Positions 1-11,641 of a stretch of 64,000 nt of DNA are shown here, piece by piece. Made by a program: the position numbers and the translations under genes. Under the pieces are notes generated by a model. It did no database searches. It was given only the letters and a program-made list of their open reading frames with translations, and had not been told where the DNA came from. This DNA is from Rostratula benghalensis. Lineage: Eukaryota > Chordata > Aves > Charadriiformes > Rostratulidae. Positions within the stretch are counted from its first letter, which is position 1. The number at the start of each line of letters is the position of its first letter. Location of the stretch: the NCBI GenBank assembly GCA_013399305.1, contig VXAI01000089.1:2200562-2264561 (forward strand). Direction: 5' to 3'.

Positions 1-1224
1 TTTCCTGTTAGATGCATCAGCAAGGCAAAAGCTTAGTTCTTTAAAGTTCACTAGATATCATTGGGTTTTAGGTGTTTCAATAGTTTCAAGAATCTGGCCT
101 TCAAAGGGGCGTAGGATTTGGGATTACTGATTGTCTCAGATTTCAAGCTATTTTTAAAATCAGGTGTACTTATGTATAATACTGTTTGGTTTGGCTCACA
201 TCTGATAAGCTTCCCTGCTTCCTGGGGAAAAGAAGAAAAGCAAAGGATATTTCTGGGGGTATTATGAATGTAGAGGCTCCAATTAGCATGTGGTAATTTC
301 AAAAAGCATAGTCTTTATATTTGACTTTAATCTGTTAATCATATGTTTCTGATTATTTTTGTCTGCTCCTTTGCTTAGTCACTCCACTCACAGTGTGGTT
401 TAGAGCTAGTTTTGTTAAATACTGATGCACCTTGTAATGCGCCACACATTCAGCAAATGAGGTCTTGGATATAGAAGAACAATGCTGGCAAGATACCACA
501 TTTTTTCTACTCTATCAAATAAGTTACATGTAATCCCCTCTCTGAAACATAATGCAAATACAGCTAAGCCTGAGACTGGACCTGAGACGACAGCTTTCAG
601 ACAGTCATATTTCCTCCTCCATTTGCTTTCATAAAACGGTGTCCTGAAAAATTCTGCTTAGGGCTGCAGGACTGAATAGTTTGCTCTGCATGAGAAAGGG
701 TAGCTGCCCTACTTAAGGTGGAGTGCACAGCAAACAGCATCTTCCTTCCATCTCCTCTTTCTCCTCTCAATAGAACATGATTTGTCTTCACCAGAGGCAG
801 GAATTGTCTCTCAGAAACCAACATTCTGAATTTCTGCCTGAAAGGAGCACAGAACAAAAAACAGACATTAAGGAAACAGCTAGTATTCCCCCATATGCCT
901 TTGGCTTGTAAATAGTGTTCACCAGAGCTTTAGGGACAGCAAGTTCAGCCCCATCTCTTGCAATGCCCCTTTCCCTCTCTTGTCACCTCTGCAGGCATGT
1001 ACATGTAGATAGATAGATAAATACTGCTTTCATTATCTGTGGAAACAAGGTGCCTCCTTCCAACAACTTCCAGTCTGAAAGACAAAATATATTTCTGATT
1101 GGAGACAGATATATTTTTGTTCTGTGGTAAGTACTCAGCAGAGGCTGTGGTAGTGTTGTGCTTGTTCACACCAGCCTGGGAAACAACTCAGACCAACACC
1201 CTGTCTTGATCCCATACCAGTGCA
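1..1224. other. Gene-free flank
   Basis: No coding exon, RNA gene or recognisable transposon is seen. Short open frames here have no familiar motif and no splice-site support. There is a small GATA/TAGA tetranucleotide run near 1006-1022. In human the gene after TAL2 is TMEM38B, but none of its transmembrane segments could be recognised here, so it presumably lies left of the window. Confidence 0.5.
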
Positions 1225-1803
1225 GGATCCCAAATATCCTGAGGAATCATCGGGGTTCTGCAAGCAAGTCAAGGGAGGGGATCCTTCCCCTCTCTTCAGC
1301 ACTGGTGAGACCACATCTGGACTACTGTGTCCATTTCTGGGCTTCCCAGTATAAGAGGGACATGGACTTGCTGGAGTAAATCCACAAGGATGATTGAGGG
1401 ACTGGAACATCTTACACAGGAAAAGAGACTGTTCAGCCTGAAGAAGAGATGGTTGAAGGGAAGCTTCTCAATGTGTACCAGTATGTGTTGGGAGGAAATG
1501 ATGTATAGGGAGCCAGAATCTTCTCAGTGGTGCCTGCTGGCAGGACAACAAGCAATAGGCACAATTTAAAAAAAAATAAATTGAAATCAACCTGAACACG
1601 ATAAAACCTTTTTAATATGCAGGTGGGCAAACATGGGAATGGATTTCCCAGAGAGGCTGTGGACTCTCCATCTGTGGAGACACTCAGAATGTGATTGGGC
1701 ACAATCCTGGGCAGCCACATCTAGGTGACATGGCTTGAGCAGGGGCATTTAACCAGATTATCCCCAGAAGGTCCTTGACAACATGAACCATTCTGCGATT
1801 GCT
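1225..1803 (+). mobile_element. CR1 LINE fragment, 3' part, old copy
   Basis: The stretch encodes, with frame breaks, the C-terminal tail of the CR1 reverse transcriptase ORF2: residues like [10 protein letters not shown] at about 1299-1330, then a track matching the region after GLEHL. It continues through the CR1 3' UTR and ends near 1785-1803 with an ACCATTCTGCGATT tail, a decayed form of the CR1 terminal repeat. Several frameshifts and an A-rich patch at about 1567-1580 show that it is an ancient, 5'-truncated, non-functional copy on the plus strand. The left edge is approximate. Confidence 0.85.
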
Positions 1804-4800
1804 GAAACTACCACAGGGTTGCTTTAATCTTGAAAAACAGTTTTTCCATACCCTTTATATTTCTTAGGACTGTTTCCCGACCAATTTCAGCTGTAACAAA
1901 GGTAATGGTAACAGCAGTTTGAGGGCACTGCCAGCTTCTAGAGAGGGAGTCCATATTTAGAGTTGTGAGTGTGTGTTTGCAAAGCCACTGCCCAGTATTC
2001 AATAAATTTAAAGTGCAGACAGTCTAGTTGGACAGATGAGGCTGTATGTGCTCAGAAGCTGTCTAGTGCCATAGCTACCACCCGATGAACAATTTATGGA
2101 CCATACTTCAACTATCAGATTCTGGGAAGGATTAGTTAAGGAGAAAGAAATCAACGTTCAACAGGAAACAGACTTCTCATTGTGCCCCTTCATTGTATAT
2201 TCTCTGTGCTCCCTTTACTGCTCAGTAGTGCAAGCTAGTTTGGGACACTCTAAATTGTCAAGAGCAGCAAGGGGTTACCCGGAGTGTGCTTTGTTTGGCA
2301 ATACAGACGACTTTTTTTGTTAACCGACTTGAACCTATTGTCTGCATCCCTCCCACCCCTACCCGCTCTCCTCTACTCACCATTCTCATCCCCAGCACAG
2401 CTCACCCTCCACAGATCTTGTCACAGTCTTTGGGTTCATGAAGTACAAATTAGCATAATCAGATTAGCTGCATGGGGTTGTTCGGCATGGAGCTGAAAAG
2501 GAAGAAAAAGTGGTTTACAAAGAGAAGCCCTGAGAAGGGCAGAAGGGAGTGGTATTGCTGTTGTACTGTGGTGCTGAAAACCTGCACCTGCATAGCAAGC
2601 AGATCCTCTTCTCACTAAGGACACTTAGGTGGTATTAAAGCATAAAAATTAGTTGGGGGGAGGGTAAGGAGGCAGAGAAAGGGTGACAGGAGGGCTGGGA
2701 TAGGCAGGAGAGGAGAGGAGAGGAGAGGAGAGGAGAGGAGAGGCTCTATTAATTGAATTACCTGGTTTGCTGACAGTGGAAAACATTGTTTGATTCCTGT
2801 TCATCATGGAGAGAAGATCAGCTAGGTAATCTGGACTACTGAAGTAAGAGTTTTAGAGTCTCTGCAGGAGACTCATAAGGAACACAGTAGAAAAAAAAGC
2901 AAACTGTCTAGGGAAAGGACAGGGGGGGAGGGTGTTCTTGGGCATTTTCTTGGTGGGCTTGCATAGTTAACACTATGTGCTTTATTGCTTTAGTGCCTCC
3001 CCTAATTCTCTCCTTTCTGCCATTGCTGCAAGAAGAACCTTCCAGAAGATTGAAGACTCAAATCCACAGCCACATGTTCTAAAAGCAGCTAGGGGCTTTT
3101 GTATTCAGAAACATGAGATTAAATTACCTGAAAACTTTTTAAAAAATCTTCAGATACCAGCCAAGGCTGCTCCCACACAGCAAGGTCTTCCAGCTGAATT
3201 CCTTGACTAGTCATCCTCATCATTTGGAGGTATCTTAAAAGTGTGCACGGACAGCCATTACAAGAAAATCATCCCAAAAAAGCAGTCATGACAACCCTGA
3301 AAGTTGAACCCTCAAGATCAAGAGTCTTACTGACAGCCTTAACCTTAGGCTTTTTCAGTATTTCACAGAGTAAGGACAAAAAGAAACAGAAATGTCAGGG
3401 TAAGTCAGGCTCTAAGGTAGTATTTATGACAAAACCCCATGTGACTGAAACCTGCACTTGTTGAGAAAAAATACTGCCTTTGCTTCTATTTACCCTAAGA
3501 GCACATGGCAGAGAACTGCTGGTAGTATTTAACTGATGAAGTTGTGATAAAAAGCAAAGTAACTTTTTTACTATTTTTAACAGCATTTCAATTTCCTTGG
3601 TTTTTAGAAATAAGCAATTAACTTACAAATATATTGTTAAGGGAAATAAAGACCATATTTAGATAACAAAACACTTGATCAATGTTTGTGTTGGTTCAGA
3701 AGCCTATATTCTTGGGAAATGTTTGAAATTAATAGGAGCCACTATGTCAGGGCTGCAGAACTACCTTACTGGCAGTGGGACTTACATGTTAGATATAACA
3801 TAAACAAGGTGGCGATCTTCTGTTTTCTGGAAATGATATAATGGAGATGATATATGGAGAAGTAAATAATATAGGACATGTCTGCCCTGATACAACAAGA
3901 TTAGTGTCCATCCAGATACATCAGGCATGGAAGAACCATCCTGCACCCTTTTCTCCCACTTTCACAGACATTTTGTCGTATTTTTGTTGTTGTCATTTTT
4001 CTTTTGCCCTAGCCTGAAAGAATAATTTGGATTTTAAAGGTAAAATCTGTGATTTTCCCTTTGTGTTCCCTTTGACCTTAAGTGAATTTCAACATGGACT
4101 TTAAGGAGATGATAAGGGGAAAATAGGTAGATGGATAGGCAGACAGACAGATGGGTGTTCAGGCGTATACATATCTATAAATTTTCTAATCTGCTCAGCT
4201 ATTCAGTTCAAAATTGACAGGTAAAATTATCCTGCTGAAGTTAACTGCCATGAATTTCTCCCCTGTCTTCCAAATATGAGAGCTGGGAAAAGCTTATTTG
4301 TATTCCACATGTCTATGAGAAATGTGGCCTTTGAGATTGAGCTGTCCTGTGCCAAACACAGTGGCTGGGCATATTCACCAGATGGCAGCTGGCTGCTCTC
4401 CTGCACCTGAAAATTTAGGGAAAATGTTTGTAGCGTAGTTCAGGAGGAAGAGCCAGAGAGGCCAACTCCCTTCAGTGTTTTAGTTCCATTCACATGGTGG
4501 GAATCTTTCCCACCCAAGTGGGCTGTGACAGTGCCAATTGCTTTTGGCAAGTCCAACATGCCAGGCTCACTTGCTCTGTTGGGGAGTCTGAACTGGCAAA
4601 CCACTTTTTGCCACTCAATTTGATAGGATGACTACAGAGCCTCTTCACAGGGCCAGGTACTTGCCTCTGAAAAAAACCTGTTAACCTACAGGCTGTAAAA
4701 CACTTCATATCACAGTCAGCTGGCCTGAGCTTCTGGAGTTAGTGTGGTCTAATAGACTCCACGCAAGGTGCTTTTAGACATTGTAGTTCCCTCTTGAGTG

Positions 4801-5384
4801 TCTTCAGGTCGTTCAAGTGAGTGAAAAGCTTTTTAAAGATTTAATTTAATACTGTGGGGTCTTTAGTTGGGAGAATCTATAGGCTATGTTCTGGTTGTTT
4901 GTACAGCTACTTATCAGAACAGTAATTCTGCTGAAAATTGAAGTTTTTAGACTGGCTGCTCTTAGCCTTTCTCAGCTCCAGGACTGAGCACTGCTGTCGG
5001 CCAGGACTTGCCAAATACCGTCACCAAGAGAAAAATCAATGCTAAATGTTGTCTACACTCAGGGTTGGAAGAAACTTGGAGGAATTGGACTCTTCTTGGA
5101 GTCTTGCTGACTGTGGGTCATCATCCTTTAGCTTTCCAATAAGGTTTTAGGCTACCTAGGAATCTATCTTTCAAAGTGCAGAGTAAGGGATTTCAAAGAA
5201 AGTGAGGTATCTGACCCAGGCCTGAGGTATTACGTGTTGTTCATAGTGCCCCTGACAGCTGTAATGGTGGGTGTATGGGAAACCCCTCCTGCCCTGCACT
5301 GGTAAATACCAATTTGCATCACTTGCCAGAGTAACAGCTCAATGACATCTGTGCTGAGATCCACAGGAGTCTCACTCACTTTGT
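1804..5384. other. Intergenic, no gene seen
   Basis: No exon with splice support or recognisable protein was found on either strand. The region holds one pentanucleotide repeat (2706-2743) and a degenerate GATA/GACA patch around 4127-4155. The rest looks like unique, unconstrained sequence. Confidence 0.5.
2706..2743 (+). repeat. (AGGAG)7 microsatellite
   Basis: Seven perfect tandem copies of AGGAG followed by a partial copy. The plus strand is all purine over the run. It is a simple repeat with no associated gene. Confidence 0.95.
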
Positions 5385-6146
5385 AGAATCTTAGAATCAT
5401 AGAATCATAGAATCGATTGGGTAGAGTTGGAAGGGACCTTAAAGATCATTGAGTTCCAACCACCCTGCCATGGTCAGGGACACCTCCCACTACAGCAGGT
5501 TGCTCAAAGCCCCATCCAGCCTGACCTTGAACTCTTCCAGAAATGGGGCATCCACCACTTCACCACATCCACCTGTTCCAGTGCCTTACCACCCTCACAG
5601 TAAAGAATTTCTTCTTAATACCTGATCTAAATCTCCCCTCTTTCAGTTTAAAACCATCACTCCTCATCCTATAGCTACACTCCCTGATAATGTCCATCCC
5701 CCTCTCTCCAGTAGGGACCCCTTTAGGTACTCGAAGGCCGCTATAAGGTCTCTCTGGAGTCTTCTCCAGGCTGAACAACCCCCAACTCTCTCAGCCTGTC
5801 CTCATAGGGCTCCAGCCCTCTGATCATCTTCACAGTCCTCTGCTGGACCCATTCCAAGAGATCCATATCCTTCGTGTGCTGGGGACCCCAGAGTTGGACA
5901 CAGTACACCAGGTGGTGTCTCACCAGAGTAGAGGGGTAGAACCACCTCCTTTGACCTGCTGGCCACGCTTCTTTTGATGTAGCCGAGGAAGCAATTGGCT
6001 CTGTCCTGCCAGTGTGCATTGCCAGCTCACGTTGAGCTTCTTGTCCACCAACGTGCCCAAGTCCTTCTCCTCAGGCCTGCTGTCAATCCATTCTCTGCCC
6101 AGCCTGTATTTGTGCTTGGGATTGCCATTCTTCACACACTTCATCC
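5385..6146 (-). mobile_element. CR1 LINE fragment, 3' end plus ORF2 tail
   Basis: The left end carries the diagnostic CR1 3' terminus in reverse complement, repeats related to AGAATCAT at about 5385-5415. Next comes the conserved 3' UTR, then the C-terminal part of the reverse transcriptase ORF2 on the minus strand. Recognisable ORF2 residues include the KLNVSWQ block (about 6010-6050), LVRHHLVYCVQLWGPQ (about 5880-5930) and KEGRFR...KKFFTVRVVRHWNR (about 5570-5640). Frame changes show the copy is dead. It is 5'-truncated at about 6146, as usual for CR1. Confidence 0.95.
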
Positions 6147-9100
6147 TGAGCTACCTCTATGCTATTTTGTGGCTTTGATACTCAGCGATGGTGATGTACT
6201 CACACGAAGGATGGCTGCTCTTTGCCTTTCATCTTGGCTCTCAGTGCCTGGAGAGTCCCTTTTTGAAAATGTGCTCCCAAATAGGTGTTTATCACAAGGT
6301 CCCCAGTTGCACACTGTCACATTTGCAGTCCATGGCATAGAAATAAACCATGGTGGGATGGGATGTGCGTTCATTTGCATATATGGGAAGGGGGTAGGAG
6401 GAGAATATGATGGGACGAGACTAATTCTGTTTCTCACAGAAGACAGCTGGACCAGCCCACAGTGCAATGAAAATGTTACCCATGGCTTACTGATAGAACA
6501 AAAATGAAAATTCAACCAGATATATATATTGAGCAGACAGAGGGCAACCTTCTACAACATCCACCCCACCTTCTCCCTCTGATTGATCAGCACCTGCTGT
6601 ATTAAAAATACAGTCACACTCCTAAAAAGTCATGGATTTAGACGCTGTCACTTTGTTGATGACCTTTAGATTTAAGTCTGGCTTCCAAGTGACAACTCTG
6701 TTTTGTTATTTAATTTGGCTGACTCAGGAATCCTGTAAGTCTCCCTCTGCTATGCTCATTGTACCCTCCTGCTCACTAACTTAGACTCAATACAACTAAT
6801 ACAGCTGCTGAGTACATGCCTCACCACAAAGTTTTCCTTGGCAGGGCAACACTCCAGAGAAAATAGGCACCATGCAGATCTAGATGTTCACTATGCAATG
6901 TCCAGTGCTAAGTTCAGTGTGTTCACATACGCCAGGTTTTTAATCCACTGAATCTCAGGCCAAAACCCTGATGGCAGACATGCCTTTCCTTTAACTACAC
7001 CGTGGTCATCATGAAGATTCATGCACAAGACCATAGCATCCTTGTAAGACACAGTTGCCTTGCTCAATCTCAATCACAGTCCATAGCCGTAAGGGAGATA
7101 ATGAGAACCTGGACATAATGAAGTTGTCTGCACAGCAGGCTTTTTCCTGGTGATGTGTGTGCTACTTTTAAGAATATTGTACATTGCACTTCTCCTGGCA
7201 TCAGTTCTCTTAGATTCTGTGATAGCTGAAGAGTGGCACTTGTCTGGTGGCACTCAGCCTCTGATGAAAGTAATTTTCATTTGACCTGAAAAGGAGCTAT
7301 ATTCTTCCATTGATCATGGTGCAAATTCCAAGTAAAGGAGTGTCTCACTGGAATTTCTGCTTCATAAAGGCATGGGAGGACACCTCATGCCCTCTGTGCA
7401 GGTCAGGAGTACCATGGGCTGGAGGGAGAAATTACTCTTTTAACTTTGCATTATGCCTTTTTTTCTATCAGGAGATAGCAAAGATACTTCTAGAAGATAC
7501 CACTGTAGCTGGTTTTCCTTACAGTATTGACAGCCATGTCCTCACCAAAAGAAAAATTTAAAAAGGGAAAGAGTGCTAGTCATAGAACCCTAGCACTGCC
7601 ACTTAAAACTAGGAGACCTAAGTAGGGCCCTTTAGACTACAGACATTCTTGTCTTTTATACTAAGATCTTGCCACTGTTGCAACATGTGAGACATTTTCA
7701 AAGAGCTCTAAGTGATATCTCCATGTCACAGGTCCCATTATCTCACAGCACAGCACCATGTTAACATGCCTATACCGTGCCCACTTCCAGAGGAGGCATT
7801 GCCACATGATCCTGAGCATACTAACTAACTGCCTTGCTTAGTATAAATATGTATTTTGCTGATTTCCTGACTTTTATATATAATTTCTTGAGATTTTACC
7901 TTCTCACATCGTCATAAAGCAGCATCAGTCTATGAGCCATCTGGTTGAGCCCAAAACTGAAATTGTCCCTGTGTTCCAGTGATTTCCCATCTTTGCCTCA
8001 CAGCTTCTGCATTTGTCATCCTAGTGCTTCCTTTCCCTCTCCCAGCCTCATATTCAGCTGGGGATTAGATTGTTTCCACCAAGTGTTAGCCAGAAAGAGC
8101 AGTTTTACATCCCAAGCTCCCCTCAACTTTGGATGAGTTTTTATAACTGAACCTGTCTGAATATGTAGGTTGTGCCTATCTGAACATTCCCAGATAATAA
8201 TAGACTCAAATCAGAATCCAAATTAATTCTTTGGGGTGACTTCTGCTTTTTAAAATGGAGTTGGTTAGTATCATTTCAATTGTGAATATTTGGAAGACAA
8301 ACTCAAGAGTTTGCACAAAGAGCTGGTCAAAATATTCTTAGCATGTAGCTTGAGAAACAATTCCACCAATAAGTGTAAGGAATCATAATAAACAAAGAAT
8401 TCCTGTCGTTCTTCATTGTCTGGTGATATTGTTTCTAACATCAAGAATCTTGCATAAGTGCTGAACAGTAGAACAATCCTATACTGGAAATTACATTGTA
8501 ATGTTTTTGGTATCCTCTTCCTCTAAGTGACAAACAAATATAAAATGAAGAGACATTTAAAAGGACAAAGATTAGTTTCTTAAATAATTTATTTGGAATA
8601 TATTAGAATTTAATTAACATCATGTAGCACAAAATATGGTAAGTGATCATGATCATACAGATTAGAAATCCCCAATACACAAAGAAAAACCCTGACAAAA
8701 AAAAATACTCTTCTTTGGTACATAGATCTAGTCAAGTACATGTTGAACATGAGAGTAAAGAGCACCTGAATGGAAAGGAGAACAAAGAGAGCACTGTTAT
8801 GAATGAAAGCAGTAACAAGAAGGAAAGCATTTTATAATAGAAAACATAACAAACATTTTATGTTAAAAAATTGCCAGGCTTTCTCTCCTCTTCCCTGGAC
8901 AATAACTCTGCTCACAAGATGTTTTGGCCTGCCTTGGTGACATGGGTTTTGTAGAATAACAAGTGGCTGGCTGACAGACCAGATAGCACTGCCACACCTC
9001 ACACTTAAGTGCTCTGATTTACTTGGGCTAATTTACCCTGCTGTAACTCCCAGCAAGTCAACAGAAAGCTAGGAGGAGGACTTGGCTCATTACCTTTGAG

Positions 9101-10629
9101 GCACTGTGCAGGAAAGCCATGACTCCAGTCAGTCACATTAAAGCGAGCAGCAAAGGGGAGAAAGCAGTACTAATTTCACAGACTGTGCAAAAGACTCTTG
9201 GTCTGTTTTCACTCAGCTGCTTTCTGGTGCAATCCTCAGCCCTGGTGGCTCAGAAATGCAGGATAAGCAAACTAAAAATTAGCAGTGTTCAGAAACAACA
9301 TGAAATCACCATGATCCACTTTCAGTTGTCTGTTTGTTTCTTCTTTCTCTTTTAGTCAAAATCTGTCCATTGGTGCTTCTGTGCCCTACAGCACAGCGCA
9401 AGACCTGTTCCTGTCAGACCTTGGTCTTTTTCAATGCACAGGGCAGCCCAGTGCATGCTTGGCAGAAACAAGCTGTGGGTTTTTTGGTGCACCTGGTGGT
9501 TAGTAAGGCTTTAAAAGGCAGCACAGCTTTGGGTACCAAATCTCATGCAGAAGAGCTGTACATATAACATGTACAAACCCTGTATCTGCTTCCCGAAAGC
9601 AGCTCATTTTCTTATGAATAAACAAAGACAGCCTAGGGACATGCATTGGCCCATGGGAGCTCTCTTTCTTCACAAGTGGTGAAGTTTTCTTTTCTAAGCA
9701 TTGAAATCTACCTTGGAAATCAAAAGGACCTGTGGTCAGGGAGAGCAGGATCTGGCCAGAAAGCAGTTCTACCTAAACCTGGTGTCATTTTTTCTGTTGC
9801 TCTAGGCAGCTTTATAACTTGCGTGAGCAGCCCAGACCTTTGCTGGCAGAGGTTATAGCTCAGCCAGGAAATTAAATTGATTTGTGGGCAACAACCCACA
9901 ATGGTCACCTTCAGGAAACTTCTTTTCATCTCGCCTACCATCTAAACACCTACAGCATGGTGCTTGGCATTCCCTACAGGGAACTGACCCACTGAGTCCA
10001 GTGGAAGACATTTCCACCAATTTCTTTCTCCTTCCTCCCCAGCCTATTGGGGGTGGTGTCCAGATGGAGGACCCTCAACCACAGCAGGAGAAAGCAGAGG
10101 GTTTAAAGGCAGTTACTTGGGTATGCAGGCAGTATGCTCCTAGTCTTGTCCATTGTGTCCATCACAGCACCAGGGTCTTAGGGGTGACAGCAAGGATGTG
10201 TGCAGCCTGATTGTGGCTCTCACAGCAGCAAAAGAAGAGCTGGTTCAGGAACTTGATGCCCAAGACCTGTGGTACACAAGCCCGGGACAAAGGGCCACCT
10301 TAGCGCACCAGCGGTGCCTTTCCAGCACATGCTCTAGCTGCTTCTGCATGCCAGCATGGAAAGGGGAACTGCTCGCTCATGTTTCCATGAAGGTTTTCAC
10401 AGTGGATCACTGAGGACTTTCTCCTGGGACCTTCCTCCCAAAACAGGACCTCTCCTTTTGCTACAGCTGTTGAATAATAAAGACACTTAGCCTCCAACCT
10501 GTCTGATAGGTTTTTAAGGCAGCTGGAGTGTAGCTGACCAGCTTCCTTCACATGCACACTGTCACTGCTATGAGGGAGATCTACTCTGCTTATTGAACAC
10601 ATGAAAACTCACCTATGACTACATTTTCT
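6147..10629. other. Gene-free stretch downstream of TAL2
   Basis: No exon, transposon or RNA gene could be supported. An 83-aa frame at 7310-7561 and a charged 64-aa frame at 8643-8837 (both plus strand) have no recognised motif or splice context and were not called. TAL2 3' UTR sequence could enter this stretch from the right. Confidence 0.45.
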
Positions 10630-10635
10630 TTTATT
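10630..10635 (-). terminator. Candidate TAL2 polyadenylation signal
   Basis: AATAAA on the minus strand, about 640 bases past the TAL2 stop codon. This is inference from position only: there is no transcript evidence, and an A/T-rich tract at 10759-10776 lies between it and the stop. Confidence 0.25.
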
Positions 10636-10760
10636 TTATATTGTCCTTTTCACTTCAGCCTAATGCTTCATTTTGTTTTAATAACACTTTCCTCTGGTTC
10701 TAAGCATCCTTCTAGTCTGATGGAGAAAGATGCATTCAGGTTCAAGGCGTAGGACTTGTA

Positions 10761-10778
10761 TTTAAAAAAAAAAAAAAA
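10761..10778 (+). repeat. Poly(A) tract
   Basis: An uninterrupted run of about 17-18 A on the plus strand (T on the TAL2 sense strand), within the presumed TAL2 3' UTR. No adjacent retroposon body is recognisable. Confidence 0.8.
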
Positions 10779-11275
10779 AAACAAGCTGGAAATAAGATCC
10801 ACAGGCTCAAGAGTGAGTGCAATAAGCCTCTGGAACCATTGGTGGAAAAGTGTGGCTAATATTTCATCTCTCAAAATCTTTTACTACCAAGGTCAGATAC
10901 GTGTCTTGGACAAATTTTGTGGTGCAGTAATCATTCTTGAGCTCAGTAGTGTTTCCTCGAGCAAATAGCATGGGAGAATAATCTCTTTCCCTGCCAGAAA
11001 CACTGGATGAATTTCTATGGCCTGATCAGAGCAGAAGGCCCTTCTCACTCTGACTCTGCTGTGACAGCAGGTTCCCAGGGGCCGCAAGTTCTGTCTTGTC
11101 TTCCAGGCTGTTGGCTGACCAAGGATTTCCTTTCCTATTAAATAAAAATCTGTACCAAATAAAACAATAATAAATATAAATAAATAATCACAGTACATAG
11201 AGGAGCAACCCACAGATTCTGCAAAAAGAGGAGGACTATCAGGCTAACACTGAGACTACATGGTGTCATTGACTG

Positions 11276-11629
11276 CTAGGAAGATGGTGTCTCTGACCAA
11301 GACTCCGCTATATTGCTGCTCATGTCAGGAGAGGAGACACTACAGTTTTCAATCAAAGTCAGCTCCTCCATGCTTTGCAAGTGTGGGGCTTGCTGGAAGA
11401 ACCCCAGGATGCTGCCTCGTGCTGTCACTGCAGTCTGCTGCAGGCCTGGCTCTCCCAGGACCTTGACGAGGAAATTGATGTATCTCATAGCTAACCGGAG
11501 GGTCTCATTCTTGCTCAGTTTTTTGTCTGGTGGGTGTGTGGGAATGAGCTTCCTCAGCTTGGCAAAGGCATTGTTGACATTTTGCTGCCTCCACCGCTCC
11601 CTGGTGTTGGTGAAGATCTTCCTTGTCAT
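11276..11629 (-). CDS. TAL2: TAL2, basic helix-loop-helix transcription factor
   Basis: The frame predicts a 117-aa protein in one coding exon. TAL-family bHLH proteins dimerise with E proteins, bind E-boxes and act in the nucleus; TAL2 is known from midbrain GABAergic neuron development and from activation in T-cell leukaemia. Visible domains are the basic region (residues 3-16, [14 protein letters not shown], with Glu11 and Arg12 at DNA-contact positions), helix 1 (about 17-29, [13 protein letters not shown]), the TAL-type loop THPPDKKLS (31-39) and helix 2 (40-58, [19 protein letters not shown]). The bHLH matches human TAL2 almost residue for residue, separating it from TAL1 and LYL1, which have long N-termini. 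The start is the first ATG after a strong acceptor (cttTGCAG, exon from 11639), with A at -3. Human TAL2 is 108 aa (from memory), so the C-terminal tail is slightly longer here. It lies downstream of FKTN on the same strand, as in human. Confidence 0.97.
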   Translation of the reverse strand: MTRKIFTNTRERWRQQNVNNAFAKLRKLIPTHPPDKKLSKNETLRLAMRYINFLVKVLGEPGLQQTAVTARGSILGFFQQAPHLQSMEELTLIENCSVSSPDMSSNIAESWSETPSS

Positions 11630-11641
11630 TCTCAAAGTGCT
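11630..11641 (-). other. TAL2: 3' splice site and short 5' UTR of the TAL2 coding exon
   Basis: Just upstream of the TAL2 ATG the minus strand reads a pyrimidine-rich CTCCTTTGCTTTGCAG, with AG at 11641-11640. This would start the exon at 11639, leaving 10 nt of 5' UTR before the ATG. It implies at least one upstream non-coding exon. Confidence 0.6.

Noticed and set aside
5995..6507. A 170-aa plus-strand open frame.
   Set aside because: Its first third is antisense to a CR1 ORF2 tail and the rest has no motif, so it is a by-product of the repeat.
8643..8837. A charged, lysine/serine/glutamate-rich 64-aa plus-strand frame.
   Set aside because: It has no homology that I recognise, no splice sites or promoter nearby, and its composition follows the A-rich local sequence.
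1..11200. Possible TMEM38B exons left of TAL2.
   Set aside because: Expected from human gene order, but no transmembrane segment or charged tail of that family could be recognised on the minus strand.
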